Notes under the pieces: generated by a model | The model's input: only the letters and a program-made list of their open reading frames with translations | Told to the model about the DNA's origin: nothing | The model's database searches: none | Position numbers and translations under genes: made by a program | DNA from: Nitrospinota bacterium | GTDB taxonomy: Bacteria; Nitrospinota; Nitrospinia; Nitrospinales; VA-1 | Assembly: GCA_014382285.1 (NCBI GenBank) | Contig: JACNKA010000074.1 | Span: 1 to 43,138, forward strand | Direction: 5' to 3' | DNA: 43,138 bases | Shown: positions 8,890 through 17,647 of the stretch, piece by piece | Numbering within the stretch: the first letter of the stretch is position 1 | How the letters are laid out: each line of letters opens with the position of its first letter

Positions 8890-9867
8890 ATGAAGCGAGA
8901 TAATACATATTTCATATTTAAACCTTTTTCTCTGATGGCGTTGGTTTTGGCGGGAGCATGGCTGATTTTTCCTGTCACATCAATGGCCCAACCTTTTTTC
9001 AAAGGTGCCAAACTTTGTGAGGAATGTCATGAAGAAGAGACCAGAATTTGGGAGAAAACCAAGCATTATACGTCTTTTAGGACTGTTCACCGGGAACCCA
9101 CAGATGATAGTAAACCATCTCCCAAGAAAATATTGAGTGCTGTTGGGGGACAGAAACGGATGAAAAGGAATGAAACCTGTTATCTGTGCCATTACACACT
9201 TGAGAAAAAAGATGCCGGTTCCAAGCCGGCTGCAAAGTCTGGGACCTCTTGTGAAAGTTGCCATGGTGCGTCTTCTGATTGGCTGGCGCTTCACGATAAT
9301 TATGGCGGGAAAGATGTTAAGCGAGATCAGGAAATGGCGGATCATAAAGTTAAACGGGTTGTCGATTCCAAGGCGGCAGGTTTGATCTGGCCATCCATGC
9401 AGTATGAAGTAGCAGAAAACTGCATGACTTGTCACGGTCTGGCGCATCCCAGCCTTAAAGCCGATGATTTAGCTAAAATGTTGGGAGCCGGACATCCGAT
9501 TAATCCCAACTTTGAACTGGTTAAATATTCTCAAGGTTCAGTGCGTCACAGACATTATCCTCCAGATATCAAGACCAATGCCGAAATGACACCTAAGGAG
9601 TTGGCGGGTCTTTATGTAATTGGTCAAGCGGCGGCACTGGTTTCCGCCACGGAAGCCATTTCTAAATCTGGTGAGGCTAAATATAAGGAAGCGCAAAACA
9701 AACGAGTTGAGATTGCCAAGTCTGCACTTAGTGGGATTTCTGAAGCGGCAGGGTTATTAGCCGCTCCTACAAGAGAAAATGCTTTAAACTTTATTAAATC
9801 CGTAGCGGGAAAAGATTTGACCGGGGTTGTTGGAAGTAAGCTCCCGGCTAAATCGGATTATAAATAG
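8890..9867 (+). CDS. Periplasmic tetrahaem cytochrome c (c554-like)
   Basis: ATG at 8890 is preferred because GAGG lies 5 nt upstream and the signal peptide starts there; the open frame extends further 5' without a good start. The protein has 325 aa: a signal peptide (hydrophobic 14-28, probable cleavage after SMA near 33), then four CxxCH sites at C43, C97, C121 and C178. A long helical C-terminus (about 230-325) without haem follows. The haem pattern resembles the cytochrome c554/c-prime group of tetrahaem electron carriers. In this cluster it would be the soluble periplasmic shuttle between inner-membrane and outer-membrane cytochromes. That role is inference; the haem count is directly visible. 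Confidence 0.83.
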   Translation: MKRDNTYFIFKPFSLMALVLAGAWLIFPVTSMAQPFFKGAKLCEECHEEETRIWEKTKHYTSFRTVHREPTDDSKPSPKKILSAVGGQKRMKRNETCYLCHYTLEKKDAGSKPAAKSGTSCESCHGASSDWLALHDNYGGKDVKRDQEMADHKVKRVVDSKAAGLIWPSMQYEVAENCMTCHGLAHPSLKADDLAKMLGAGHPINPNFELVKYSQGSVRHRHYPPDIKTNAEMTPKELAGLYVIGQAAALVSATEAISKSGEAKYKEAQNKRVEIAKSALSGISEAAGLLAAPTRENALNFIKSVAGKDLTGVVGSKLPAKSDYK

Positions 9868-9981
9868 GAGTGTATAGCTCGGTTTTGGTTTCCCTGAATC
9901 GTTGATAGTATATTAAGAGTCACAACTCCAGAGTTAGATGACAAGTTTGCCTCTTCCGGTTGTGCATTTTGGAGGTGGTGG

Positions 9982-11703
9982 GTGGCTATAACGACTCAAG
10001 TGCGTCCGCAGAGGTGGGACCAGCCATTCGGTTTGTTTATGACCGAATTGGATGTGGACCGGCTGTTGACCATTCCAGAGATTGCTGCGATAGAAGAGAG
10101 TAAATTCCCCTCTCATTGCTCTCTCAGGGGAATTCTTAAAAATGATGCGCGGATTGTAAAGTACTCAGCGGGGGACATTGTCATCCGTGAGGGGGACTAC
10201 GGTAATTCTGCATTCCTGGTTCTGGACGGTTCACTAAAAGTCGTGTTGTTCCCAGGCCTTCCTGGCCAAATGCTAGGTCGCCGAACCATTCAAAAAAAAA
10301 CCTTTTGGCAAGCCCTCAAACAGCTTTGGAGCCGGAGTAAAATTCCGGAAGTCCGTGATGTGAAACGCTATGGTCTTCATGCTATGGTTCGGGAGGCGGA
10401 GGATTTGGGGGCATCACATGTTTTTCTCCAGGATGTTCCCGCTATTTTAGATAAGAATAAAACCGCTTCTCTGGGAAAAGGAGCGTTATTTGGAGAGCTT
10501 GCCGCCTTGGGGCGAACCCCCAGGACAGCCACTATTTTTGCAGAATCCGATATAGAGCTTTTGGAGATACGCTGGCAGGGACTACGTGAGTTCAGGAAAT
10601 ATGATCAAGGGTGGCGTCGCCTCATTGATCAGCGTTATCGTACCAACGCTCTCAACGCCCACCTAAGGGCGACTTCCATTTTTTCTCACTTGGATGATAA
10701 AGATCTTCAGGAGGTGGCAGATGCCACTCTTTTTGAAACCTACGGAAAATTTGACTGGCATCTAACCTATAACAAGCTTCAAAGTCAGGATAAAATCCAT
10801 GGCATCAAGGATGAACCAATTATTGCCAATCAGGGAGATTATTCAGATGGGATATTATTGGTTCGGGCTGGGTTTGCTCGGGTTTCTATAGACCGGGGAA
10901 ATGGCCAACAGACTCTAACCTATCTGGGTACAGGGGATTTTTACGGCGCGGACGAACTGTTCCGAGTTTGGCAGGGAGACCCTAATGTTGGTATGAGGGT
11001 GACCATCACAGCTCTTGGGTACGCGGAAATGCTCCGGGTACCTAGTAAAATTGTAGAGAAACATCTATTCGCTTACTGGTCATCTGGAAGAGATGGGTTT
11101 AGACAGGCGAATTCGCAGTCTTCATTTGAGTCAAGGCGGTTGCAGGACTTTATTGATCGAACCTTGACAGATGGAGCTTTACTCGAATGGGCGGTTGAAG
11201 AGCGTTTTATAAATGGTACCCAGACGATGTTGATTAACCTTGATCGTTGTGTGCGTTGTGATGACTGTGTTCAGGCTTGCTCCGCAACGCATGGTGGCAA
11301 TCCCAGATTTGTCAGGCATGGCAAGACTTTTGGGAACTGGATGGTGGCCAATGCTTGCATGCATTGTGCTGATCCTGTTTGTATGATCGGTTGTCCAACT
11401 GGTGCGATTCATCGGTCCATGTCCGGAGGAATGGTCATTATCAATGATGATACTTGTATTGGTTGCGAAACTTGTGCGAATTCCTGCCCCTATTCCAATA
11501 TCAGGATGGTGTCGATCAACGATGAGGCAGGGCAATTAATTACAGATCCTCAGAATCAGAAACCCATACTTAAGGCGACGAAGTGTGACCTGTGTGCCGA
11601 CCAGATTAGTGGGCCAGCCTGTGTTTTTGCCTGTCCGCATGATGCCGTGAGCAGGGTAGACTTTAGAAAGATAGAGATTGATGAAAATTCAACAGGGTTT
11701 TAG
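9982..11703 (+). CDS. Cyclic-nucleotide-binding polyferredoxin: two cNMP domains plus four [4Fe-4S] clusters
   Basis: GTG start at 9982 with GGAGG 6 nt upstream. Residues about 60-205 form a cNMP-binding domain with a phosphate-binding cassette FGELAAL..TPRTAT (170-184), split by an insert of about 75 residues (91-165). Residues 230-365 form a second, degenerate cNMP domain (DFYGADELF). The C-terminal third is a DMSO-reductase-B/NrfC-type ferredoxin with 16 cysteines in four groups: C423/426/429/433, C459/462/467/471, C492/495/498/502, C535/538/547/551. There is no signal peptide, so it is cytoplasmic. Its 3' end overlaps the cytochrome b gene. It probably hands electrons to or from the membrane protein under cAMP/cGMP or redox control. 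The regulatory role is inference; the domain fusion is clear. Confidence 0.85.
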   Translation: MAITTQVRPQRWDQPFGLFMTELDVDRLLTIPEIAAIEESKFPSHCSLRGILKNDARIVKYSAGDIVIREGDYGNSAFLVLDGSLKVVLFPGLPGQMLGRRTIQKKTFWQALKQLWSRSKIPEVRDVKRYGLHAMVREAEDLGASHVFLQDVPAILDKNKTASLGKGALFGELAALGRTPRTATIFAESDIELLEIRWQGLREFRKYDQGWRRLIDQRYRTNALNAHLRATSIFSHLDDKDLQEVADATLFETYGKFDWHLTYNKLQSQDKIHGIKDEPIIANQGDYSDGILLVRAGFARVSIDRGNGQQTLTYLGTGDFYGADELFRVWQGDPNVGMRVTITALGYAEMLRVPSKIVEKHLFAYWSSGRDGFRQANSQSSFESRRLQDFIDRTLTDGALLEWAVEERFINGTQTMLINLDRCVRCDDCVQACSATHGGNPRFVRHGKTFGNWMVANACMHCADPVCMIGCPTGAIHRSMSGGMVIINDDTCIGCETCANSCPYSNIRMVSINDEAGQLITDPQNQKPILKATKCDLCADQISGPACVFACPHDAVSRVDFRKIEIDENSTGF

Positions 11704-12508
11704 TCTAGTCCGAATTTGGGTCTACGTGTTTTTTGGGACTCTTTTATTTTTAGTGACATGGATATGGACCTATCAAATTGACAGCACCCTCGGTATTTCA
11801 GCTTTTGCCAATGGATGGATATTATTTGGGATACTGGTTTTTCTTTCTCTTTTTAGTGCCCGCAAGCGATTGCCGTTTTTGCCCCTTGCTTCTTCATCTA
11901 GATGGTTTCTTCTTCATGTGGTTTGCGGATTTCTAGCCCTCTTCTTGTTTTGGCTTCATATCGGAGGCATGTGGTCGAAAGGATTTTATGGGCAGGTGAT
12001 TACGATTCTATTTTATATCACCTCAATTTCAGGAGTGGTGGGACTCTTTATTGAAAAAGTTTATCCCCGTCAGCTAACCCGTAGTGGTGTGGAAGTTATT
12101 TATGAGCGCATTCCAATGGAGATTGCTGAAATAAGAGAGGAAGTCGAGTCCCTCATTCTAAAGTGTACTGAAGAAACCGGCAGTAGTACGCTGGCCGAAC
12201 ATTATCTGGAAACCTTGAGGAGGTATTTTCAAAGGCCACGGTTTTTCATAAATAATATATTTGGTAGCCATCTGCCCCAGCATTGGGTTCGCCAGCAATG
12301 CATGATTTTGGAACGTTTCCTAAATGAAAAAGAACGTGAATATTTAGACAAGGTCTATGCGCTAGCGGAAAAAAAAAGGAAGATAGATTTTCATTATACG
12401 CTTCAAACTTTGCTTAAAACCTGGCTTCTGGTTCACATTCCCTTGGCAGGTGCGGTGATGGCAATGGTGATCTGGCATTTAATCCTTATTATGGTGTTCT
12501 TCGTGTAA
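11681..12508 (+). CDS. Di-haem b-type integral membrane protein (cytochrome b-like)
   Basis: 275 aa from ATG 11681, overlapping the ferredoxin gene by 23 bp; TTG at 11678 is an alternative start. About five transmembrane segments are seen (11-31, 43-60, 75-95, 103-124, 250-272). Two of them carry His pairs separated by 13 residues, H79/H93 and H252/H266, the spacing used for axial ligands of b haems stacked across a bilayer. A cytoplasmic-type charged helical region (130-245) lies between TM4 and TM5. I recognise no named family. The layout suggests a quinone-reactive or electron-relaying cytochrome b coupling the cytoplasmic polyferredoxin to the periplasmic decahaem protein, whose ATG overlaps this stop by one base (TAATG). 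Confidence 0.7.
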   Translation: MKIQQGFSLVRIWVYVFFGTLLFLVTWIWTYQIDSTLGISAFANGWILFGILVFLSLFSARKRLPFLPLASSSRWFLLHVVCGFLALFLFWLHIGGMWSKGFYGQVITILFYITSISGVVGLFIEKVYPRQLTRSGVEVIYERIPMEIAEIREEVESLILKCTEETGSSTLAEHYLETLRRYFQRPRFFINNIFGSHLPQHWVRQQCMILERFLNEKEREYLDKVYALAEKKRKIDFHYTLQTLLKTWLLVHIPLAGAVMAMVIWHLILIMVFFV

Positions 12509-14400
12509 TGGAAGATAATAAGTTTGGTCACGATCAGAGTAATTATGAAAGGCCTAACCTACCCTATCGTTGCGGGAGGGCATCGTTGTGGCAAACTCCA
12601 TGTAATCATGGCCCTGAGGTGGATGGAACCTGCGGTGGAACCCAGGAATGCACCCCGTTTCTAAAAAATGACCGATGGGAGTGCAGGAGGGAGAAAAGAT
12701 TCGGCGGCCCTTGTGAAGATGGCCCTGGGTCGGGTGGAGAATGCTCAATCCAAAGACCGCCATGTGCCCCTCGAAGTACCTTACGGATCATCCGTGGAAG
12801 ATTAGTGCTGCTAGCAGTTAGTATTGTCTTGGCCTTGATAGGTACCTCGCTGGTGTTGGATCCTAAAGTTGGAGGTATGGTCAGTATTTCCGATGCTGGG
12901 CCCTTGTCCAAATCCCATGCCAAGTTTACTGAAAAGGAAGGTTGCGCCACCTGCCATATAGCTTATGGCCAGGGTCCTGTAGAATGGATAAAAGCAGTAT
13001 TCAGCAATTCTGATCTTTCATCCCGGTGTGTGAATTGCCATAGTTTTGGTGGTCCGAGTTTTAAGGCACACAATGCCAATATGTCTCCAGATAGAAAGGT
13101 TGGTGATACGCAATGTGTCATGTGCCATCGCGAGCATAATGGACCAGGCATGAGTGTTAGAGCATTGTTTTCTGATCAGTGCAACTCCTGCCATAAAAAT
13201 AAGTTTACGAGCTTAGAGCATGGGCATCCTGAATTTTCTAAAAAATACCCCTATTTCAACCGTAACTCGATCAAGTTTGACCATGGCTCTCACTTGAAAA
13301 AGCATTTTGAGAATCCCAAGGTTTCTGACAAAGCTCCAGGGTCATGTATAGGCTGCCACATGATAACGCTAGAGGACCGGGAGGTACGACCGAGTAGTTA
13401 TGAGATAGTTTGTGCTGCTTGTCATGATTCGCAGATCAAGAAAAAAGAACTCATACTCCTTAGGCTTCCGGAGTTGGTGCAAAACCGGATTGACCGCGAC
13501 TCTTTGGTGCAGGCATGCAACTTTCCAGAGGGTAATGTCAAAGAGGAGGAAGAATTTCTCAGTGTTTCTACCGAACAACCGGCTTTAGTGAGTGCTTTTC
13601 TTTTAAATATTCCTGAGGATGACCCAGAAATCTATGACCAGCCTATTCAGGATCTGGTTCTTGCCATGGCTGAAGAAAGTAGTGTTCCCTTTGCGGAGTT
13701 GATTGATAGTCAAACGGAAACCCCAATGTCTGAAAATCTGTTGATGGGTTTGAACCCTGAAGTGCTCAAACGTGCGGCTTGCTCTTGGGGGCTGAACCGG
13801 GAGTATGAGTCTCCCGCAGAGGTGAGGTTTGGAGGTTGGTATACGGACATGCTGGAAATCCGCTACAAACCCTCAGGGCATGCTGACCCCGTGGTTAAAA
13901 GCTGGTTAGAGTTTGCCCTGGCTGTGTCTTTAAATCAGAAGGAGGAAGACAAGGCCGCAAGAGCGATTGCTATGCGTGATCAGATTCTTTCTGCTAAAGA
14001 TGGCGTGGGGGGATGCATCAAATGCCATGCGGTATCGGAGGTTAAAAACTCAAAGGTTGGTTCCCACTTAGCTGTGGCATGGAAATATGAAAGTAAAAGT
14101 GACAGCCCTTATGTGCTCTATAAGCATGAAAATCATATTGAAATATTAGGAACCAAAGGCGCATGCTCGAATTGTCATATCCTCAATAAGGAAGTGGACT
14201 ATATGGCTTCTTTTAAGGAATACGACCCCGTTAATTGGGTGAGTAACTTTGAGTTCATCAGTAAGAAGACTTGTATGCAGTGTCATTCGGAGTCACAAAT
14301 TGACCTTGAATGCCAGAAATGTCATTTGTATCATTTCAAACCAAGTTTTAAAAAAGATATGCTTGTCGTGAAGGCAGAGTCAGTTTCAACAACACCGTAG
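12508..14400 (+). CDS. Membrane-anchored decahaem cytochrome c with Cys-rich cytoplasmic N-terminal domain
   Basis: A 630-aa protein with one transmembrane helix (about 97-117). Everything before it is Cys-rich and predicted cytoplasmic; everything after is periplasmic with ten CxxCH motifs at C146, C174, C203, C225, C280, C302, C503, C553, C589 and C602. A haem-free helical region (310-495) separates six N-terminal from four C-terminal haems. The head has eight cysteines (22, 32, 42, 48, 59, 69, 79, 86) and an internal duplication of the pattern P-C-x2-G-P-x3-G-x-C followed by another Cys-x-Pro, suggesting two metal or Fe-S sites. Start and upstream stop overlap by one base. It likely takes electrons across the inner membrane interface to periplasmic carriers; direction is unknown. 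Confidence 0.82.
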   Translation: MEDNKFGHDQSNYERPNLPYRCGRASLWQTPCNHGPEVDGTCGGTQECTPFLKNDRWECRREKRFGGPCEDGPGSGGECSIQRPPCAPRSTLRIIRGRLVLLAVSIVLALIGTSLVLDPKVGGMVSISDAGPLSKSHAKFTEKEGCATCHIAYGQGPVEWIKAVFSNSDLSSRCVNCHSFGGPSFKAHNANMSPDRKVGDTQCVMCHREHNGPGMSVRALFSDQCNSCHKNKFTSLEHGHPEFSKKYPYFNRNSIKFDHGSHLKKHFENPKVSDKAPGSCIGCHMITLEDREVRPSSYEIVCAACHDSQIKKKELILLRLPELVQNRIDRDSLVQACNFPEGNVKEEEEFLSVSTEQPALVSAFLLNIPEDDPEIYDQPIQDLVLAMAEESSVPFAELIDSQTETPMSENLLMGLNPEVLKRAACSWGLNREYESPAEVRFGGWYTDMLEIRYKPSGHADPVVKSWLEFALAVSLNQKEEDKAARAIAMRDQILSAKDGVGGCIKCHAVSEVKNSKVGSHLAVAWKYESKSDSPYVLYKHENHIEILGTKGACSNCHILNKEVDYMASFKEYDPVNWVSNFEFISKKTCMQCHSESQIDLECQKCHLYHFKPSFKKDMLVVKAESVSTTP

Positions 14401-14439
14401 AGTATCAATGGCGGCATGCTTCATCTTTAAGGAGAGATT

Positions 14440-15705
14440 GTGCTAAATATAATATTCAGTTTTGTCGCGTTGATGTTTTTATTAGGGCTTGTAGCCTATG
14501 TGTTGGTGCTATTGGCAAACAACTCGCGCATTCTTGCGATTATCCAGAACAGTGCTGATTTGGAAGCAGAGCTGTTAAAGGCGAAGATCAAAAGCATAAT
14601 GGATCGGCGCGAAATCGAAACAAAACAGATGAAACTGTCTTGGAGCGGTTTTAGAAAGTTTCAGGTGGTCTCTAAAGTCAAAGAAACGGACGATATTACT
14701 TCCTTTTATCTTGCTCCACATGATGGTAAGCAACTGCCGGGGTTTTTACCGGGACAGTTTCTGACTTTTCAGGTTCATTTGCCCAATCAGCCTCAGCCGG
14801 TTATTCGTTGCTATTCTCTGTCCGACAGTCCTTACCATCCGGATCGCTACCGGGTATCTATCAAAAGAGTTCTTGCTCCAAGAGACAACCTTACTGCTCC
14901 TCCTGGACTAATTTCCAACTATTTTCATGATTCCTTAAACGAAAATGATATTGTGGATGTTAAAGCTCCCAGCGGACATTTTTGTCTGAGTATGACGAAA
15001 AAAACTCCGGTAGTGTTTTTAGCGGGAGGGGTGGGAATCACCCCAATTCTCAGTATGCTCAATGCCATCACTGAAATAGGTTCCAAGAGAGAGGTCTGGT
15101 TTTTCTTGGGAGTGAGAAACAGGGAAGAGCATATTATGAAGGAGCATCTGGAAATGGTTGCTAGGGAGAATGAAAACGTTAGCTTGAATGTGTTTTATAG
15201 TTCGCCAGCAGAAACCGATATGTTGAACGAGGATTATCAAGTTCGAGGTCGGATTACTGTAGAAAATTTGAAGGTAATTCTTCCGTCCAATAACTTTGAT
15301 TTTTATATTTGTGCTCCGCCTCCAATGGTCAAAGATTTGAGAAAAGATTTAGACGGTTGGGGAGTTCCCAAAAAAAATATTCATTTTGAGGCTTTTGGTC
15401 CAGCTACGGTTAAAGGTTGCAAGACCGATACTGGCAAGGAACGTATTGCTAAATTCAATATTCATTTTCAAAAGTCGGGCAAAACCCTTGAGTGGGATTC
15501 AAAAGCGGCATCTCTGTTGGAATTCGCAGAAGCGAATCAGATCCTCATTGATTCAGGATGCCGTGCAGGCAATTGTGGAACCTGTCTCACTGCGATTAAG
15601 AACGGTGCGGTGGAATTAGTGGGAGAACCGGGATCGGAGCCCGAAGCAGGTTCCTGTCTTGCGTGTATTAGCATCCCTAAAGATGACTTAACCTTGGATG
15701 CCTGA
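14440..15705 (+). CDS. Membrane-anchored FAD/NAD(P)H oxidoreductase with C-terminal [2Fe-2S] ferredoxin domain
   Basis: GTG start at 14440 with AAGGAG 5 nt upstream. An N-terminal membrane anchor (2-25) and short coiled region (35-65) precede a ferredoxin-NADP-reductase module. The FAD motif RCYSLS is at 123-128 and the nucleotide loop GGVGITP at 196-202. A plant-type [2Fe-2S] domain follows, with ligands C374, C379, C382 and a C-terminal Cys pair (406/409). The architecture resembles NqrF-like, phenol-hydroxylase or flavohaemoglobin reductase components. It ends the cytochrome cluster and is the obvious NAD(P)H entry (or exit) point for the chain. Partner and direction are inferred from gene order only. 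Confidence 0.88.
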   Translation: MLNIIFSFVALMFLLGLVAYVLVLLANNSRILAIIQNSADLEAELLKAKIKSIMDRREIETKQMKLSWSGFRKFQVVSKVKETDDITSFYLAPHDGKQLPGFLPGQFLTFQVHLPNQPQPVIRCYSLSDSPYHPDRYRVSIKRVLAPRDNLTAPPGLISNYFHDSLNENDIVDVKAPSGHFCLSMTKKTPVVFLAGGVGITPILSMLNAITEIGSKREVWFFLGVRNREEHIMKEHLEMVARENENVSLNVFYSSPAETDMLNEDYQVRGRITVENLKVILPSNNFDFYICAPPPMVKDLRKDLDGWGVPKKNIHFEAFGPATVKGCKTDTGKERIAKFNIHFQKSGKTLEWDSKAASLLEFAEANQILIDSGCRAGNCGTCLTAIKNGAVELVGEPGSEPEAGSCLACISIPKDDLTLDA

Positions 15706-15758
15706 TGTTGATTGGTCGGTAGCTGGTTTTTAAAACCGTTGTTATTGTGGTTGCCTGA

Positions 15759-16025
15759 TTATTTCACAGCCCTTCTCCTGAATGACCCTTTTATCATGCG
15801 ATAAGTTCTCCCTTCATGAGCCAGCCCTATCCGGTTGCCACAGTCTTTGCAAGTCAATGCCGGGAGATCTGATTTGCTGGAAACAGATTTTAACTGCGCA
15901 AGGGGGTTGGGTTCGATGACCCGGTCGAGGTAAAGCCGTATCAATTGCCCCGACCCTTTCTTCTGGTATCGAAGTATAAAAGCTCCGCACTGACTGCATA
16001 GAATATCGATGGTCTGACTTGCCAT
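15759..16025 (-). CDS. Small zinc-ribbon-like conserved protein
   Basis: 88 aa with two CxxC knuckles, CSQC near residue 10 and CKDC near residue 59, and a basic C-terminus (KGSFRRR), consistent with a structural zinc site. It is convergent with the reductase gene (53-bp gap). No strong Shine-Dalgarno is seen. I do not know a function; a nucleic-acid-binding or regulatory role would be a guess. Confidence 0.65.
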   Translation of the reverse strand: MASQTIDILCSQCGAFILRYQKKGSGQLIRLYLDRVIEPNPLAQLKSVSSKSDLPALTCKDCGNRIGLAHEGRTYRMIKGSFRRRAVK

Positions 16026-16181
16026 TCACTCGGTGTGAGGCCAATGAGCGATAGCTCCATCTGGCCGGTAAAAGGTTGTCTCGGCTGAAAAGGCCTTTAA
16101 ATATATAGGCAATTAAAAATCAGCATACATGTGCAATATGTTAACGTCAATTTTGATGAAATACTTGTCTTTACCCCGATG

Positions 16182-16210
16182 TTGACAAATAAGAAGGCGC
16201 ATTTTATTTT
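16182..16210 (+). promoter_or_regulatory. Sigma-70-type promoter upstream of the TPR gene
   Basis: A perfect -35 TTGACA (16182-16187), 17-bp spacer and TATTTT (16205-16210), about 45 nt upstream of the short TPR gene in otherwise A/T-rich intergenic DNA. Confidence 0.5.
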
Positions 16211-16264
16211 ATAGTGGTTAATATTGAATGAGGGGTAACGCATCTTTTCTTTTTGAGTGTAGCT

Positions 16265-16531
16265 ATGAAGGCGGTCTATGAGAAAGGCTTGGTGGAATAC
16301 AAGAAAGCGGTGAAAAAAAATCCGCAGGACGCCAATGCCTATTTCAATATGAGCAAGGCTTTTGACGGTCTGAATGAAGGGCGCAAGGCGATTCTGGCGG
16401 CCCGCAAGGCGCAACAAATTTGGGAGCAGAAAAAGGATTCGGAAAACAGTGCCAAGGCCCGCAAGCGCTTGCGCGAACTTTATAAAAACTACAATTTGAA
16501 TCCGCAGGAGTTGGGCTCCCCCAATAGCTGA
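16265..16531 (+). CDS. Short TPR-like helical protein
   Basis: 88 aa from ATG 16265; an in-frame TTG at 16253 is an alternative, and a stop at 16229 limits any longer form. The segment LVEYKKAVKKNPQDANAYF, then MSKAFDGLNEGRKAI, matches the helix-turn-helix pattern of a tetratricopeptide repeat, continuing into a charged helix with KARKRLREL. No signal peptide or TM. Probably a protein-interaction adaptor; partner unknown. It sits alone, convergent with arsM. Confidence 0.65.
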   Translation: MKAVYEKGLVEYKKAVKKNPQDANAYFNMSKAFDGLNEGRKAILAARKAQQIWEQKKDSENSAKARKRLRELYKNYNLNPQELGSPNS

Positions 16532-16591
16532 AACGGCTGCCCCTTGCCAGCCAAATAAAGTATTGCTCTTTGCCCCCGGCGGCTCGCCGGC

Positions 16592-17647
16592 CTAGCAACA
16601 GGCGCCGTTATCGTTTGCGGAGATGCCTTCCTGAGCCTGAGGCGTGCTACAGTCAAAGGGGCCGTAGTGGGTTGAAAAATCTCCAAGCAGATTGAAATGC
16701 TCGTCGAACCTGGTTTCGCTCAACATTTTACTGGTATTGCCGCAAACGGGTACTGGAATTCCGGTCTGGAAATAATGATGATCGTCCAGGGTGAACCCGT
16801 GTGGGAATTCGGGAATGCTGCCCTTATAGTAGGCGACATGGCCAAAGTTTTCGCAAATGTCTTCGAACTCGCATTTGAAGCTGCGTACGGTCATGGAATA
16901 AAAATCAATCATGCCGGCCTTACGTTGGATGTCTTCATTATTGAGGGTGAGCGGGTTTTTGGAAACAACCCGGTAATCGAGAGCCCCTACGTTTCTCATT
17001 ATACGTCTGAAGTCTTCGATATACAGGGCACCGCCAAGGCATTCGCCGAGTAGAATCGGGTCGGTAGTCAATGGCTCCGGTACCCGTCGTCCAGAAAATA
17101 CGTCTGAGAGATATAACTCTCCACCCGGTTTGAGAACTCGAAAAATCTCACGAAACACACTTTCCTTGTCGGGAGACAGGTTGATCACGCAGTTGGAGAT
17201 AATCACATCTACAGAATTATCTTCCAGGTTTGCCGAAGTGAGGTCTTCTATCCAGCCTTTGCGAAAGTCAACGTTAGGTTTTTCCAGGTTGAAATTTTTC
17301 GTATGAAAATCAATATGTTTTCTCGCAACGGCCAATTGTTCATCAGTCATGTCAATGCCGATGACCATGCCATCAGGGCCTACCACCTGAGCCAGCAGGT
17401 AACAATCGCGCCCGGAGCCGCAACCAAGGTCTACCACGGTTTTTCCATAAAGGCTTGTGGGGAAAGTGGAAGCGCAACCATAAAATCTTGATTGGACTTC
17501 CTCATGTATATTTTTTAAATAAGGGCGTAGATACGCAGGCATGGTATCTGCTGCGCAACAAGCACTGGTCTGAAGGTCATTTTTCGTTTTAAGTATTTTT
17601 CCGTAATAGTTCTGAACGTCCTGAAGAATTTTGGAACGGGTATTCAC
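16592..17647 (-). CDS. arsM: Arsenite S-adenosylmethionine methyltransferase
   Basis: 351 aa starting at GTG 17647, chosen because AGGAG lies 7 nt upstream; the open frame runs further 5' but has no better start. The SAM-binding loop is DLGCGSGRDC at 73-82, followed by a class I methyltransferase core. As(III)-coordinating cysteines typical of ArsM are visible: a CC pair at 30-31, C153 in NCVINL and C203 in GECLGGAL; the C-terminus ends in CC. It methylates trivalent arsenic, giving volatile or exported methyl-arsenicals, and acts in the cytoplasm. No ArsR, ArsB or reductase gene is nearby. A repeat-rich stretch directly upstream may be its control region. Confidence 0.92.
   Translation of the reverse strand: MNTRSKILQDVQNYYGKILKTKNDLQTSACCAADTMPAYLRPYLKNIHEEVQSRFYGCASTFPTSLYGKTVVDLGCGSGRDCYLLAQVVGPDGMVIGIDMTDEQLAVARKHIDFHTKNFNLEKPNVDFRKGWIEDLTSANLEDNSVDVIISNCVINLSPDKESVFREIFRVLKPGGELYLSDVFSGRRVPEPLTTDPILLGECLGGALYIEDFRRIMRNVGALDYRVVSKNPLTLNNEDIQRKAGMIDFYSMTVRSFKCEFEDICENFGHVAYYKGSIPEFPHGFTLDDHHYFQTGIPVPVCGNTSKMLSETRFDEHFNLLGDFSTHYGPFDCSTPQAQEGISANDNGACC

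Noticed and set aside
16576-16590. CCGGCG-GCT-CGCCGG hairpin between the TPR gene and arsM
   Set aside because: The stem is good but there is no T tract on either strand, so a terminator call is not supported.
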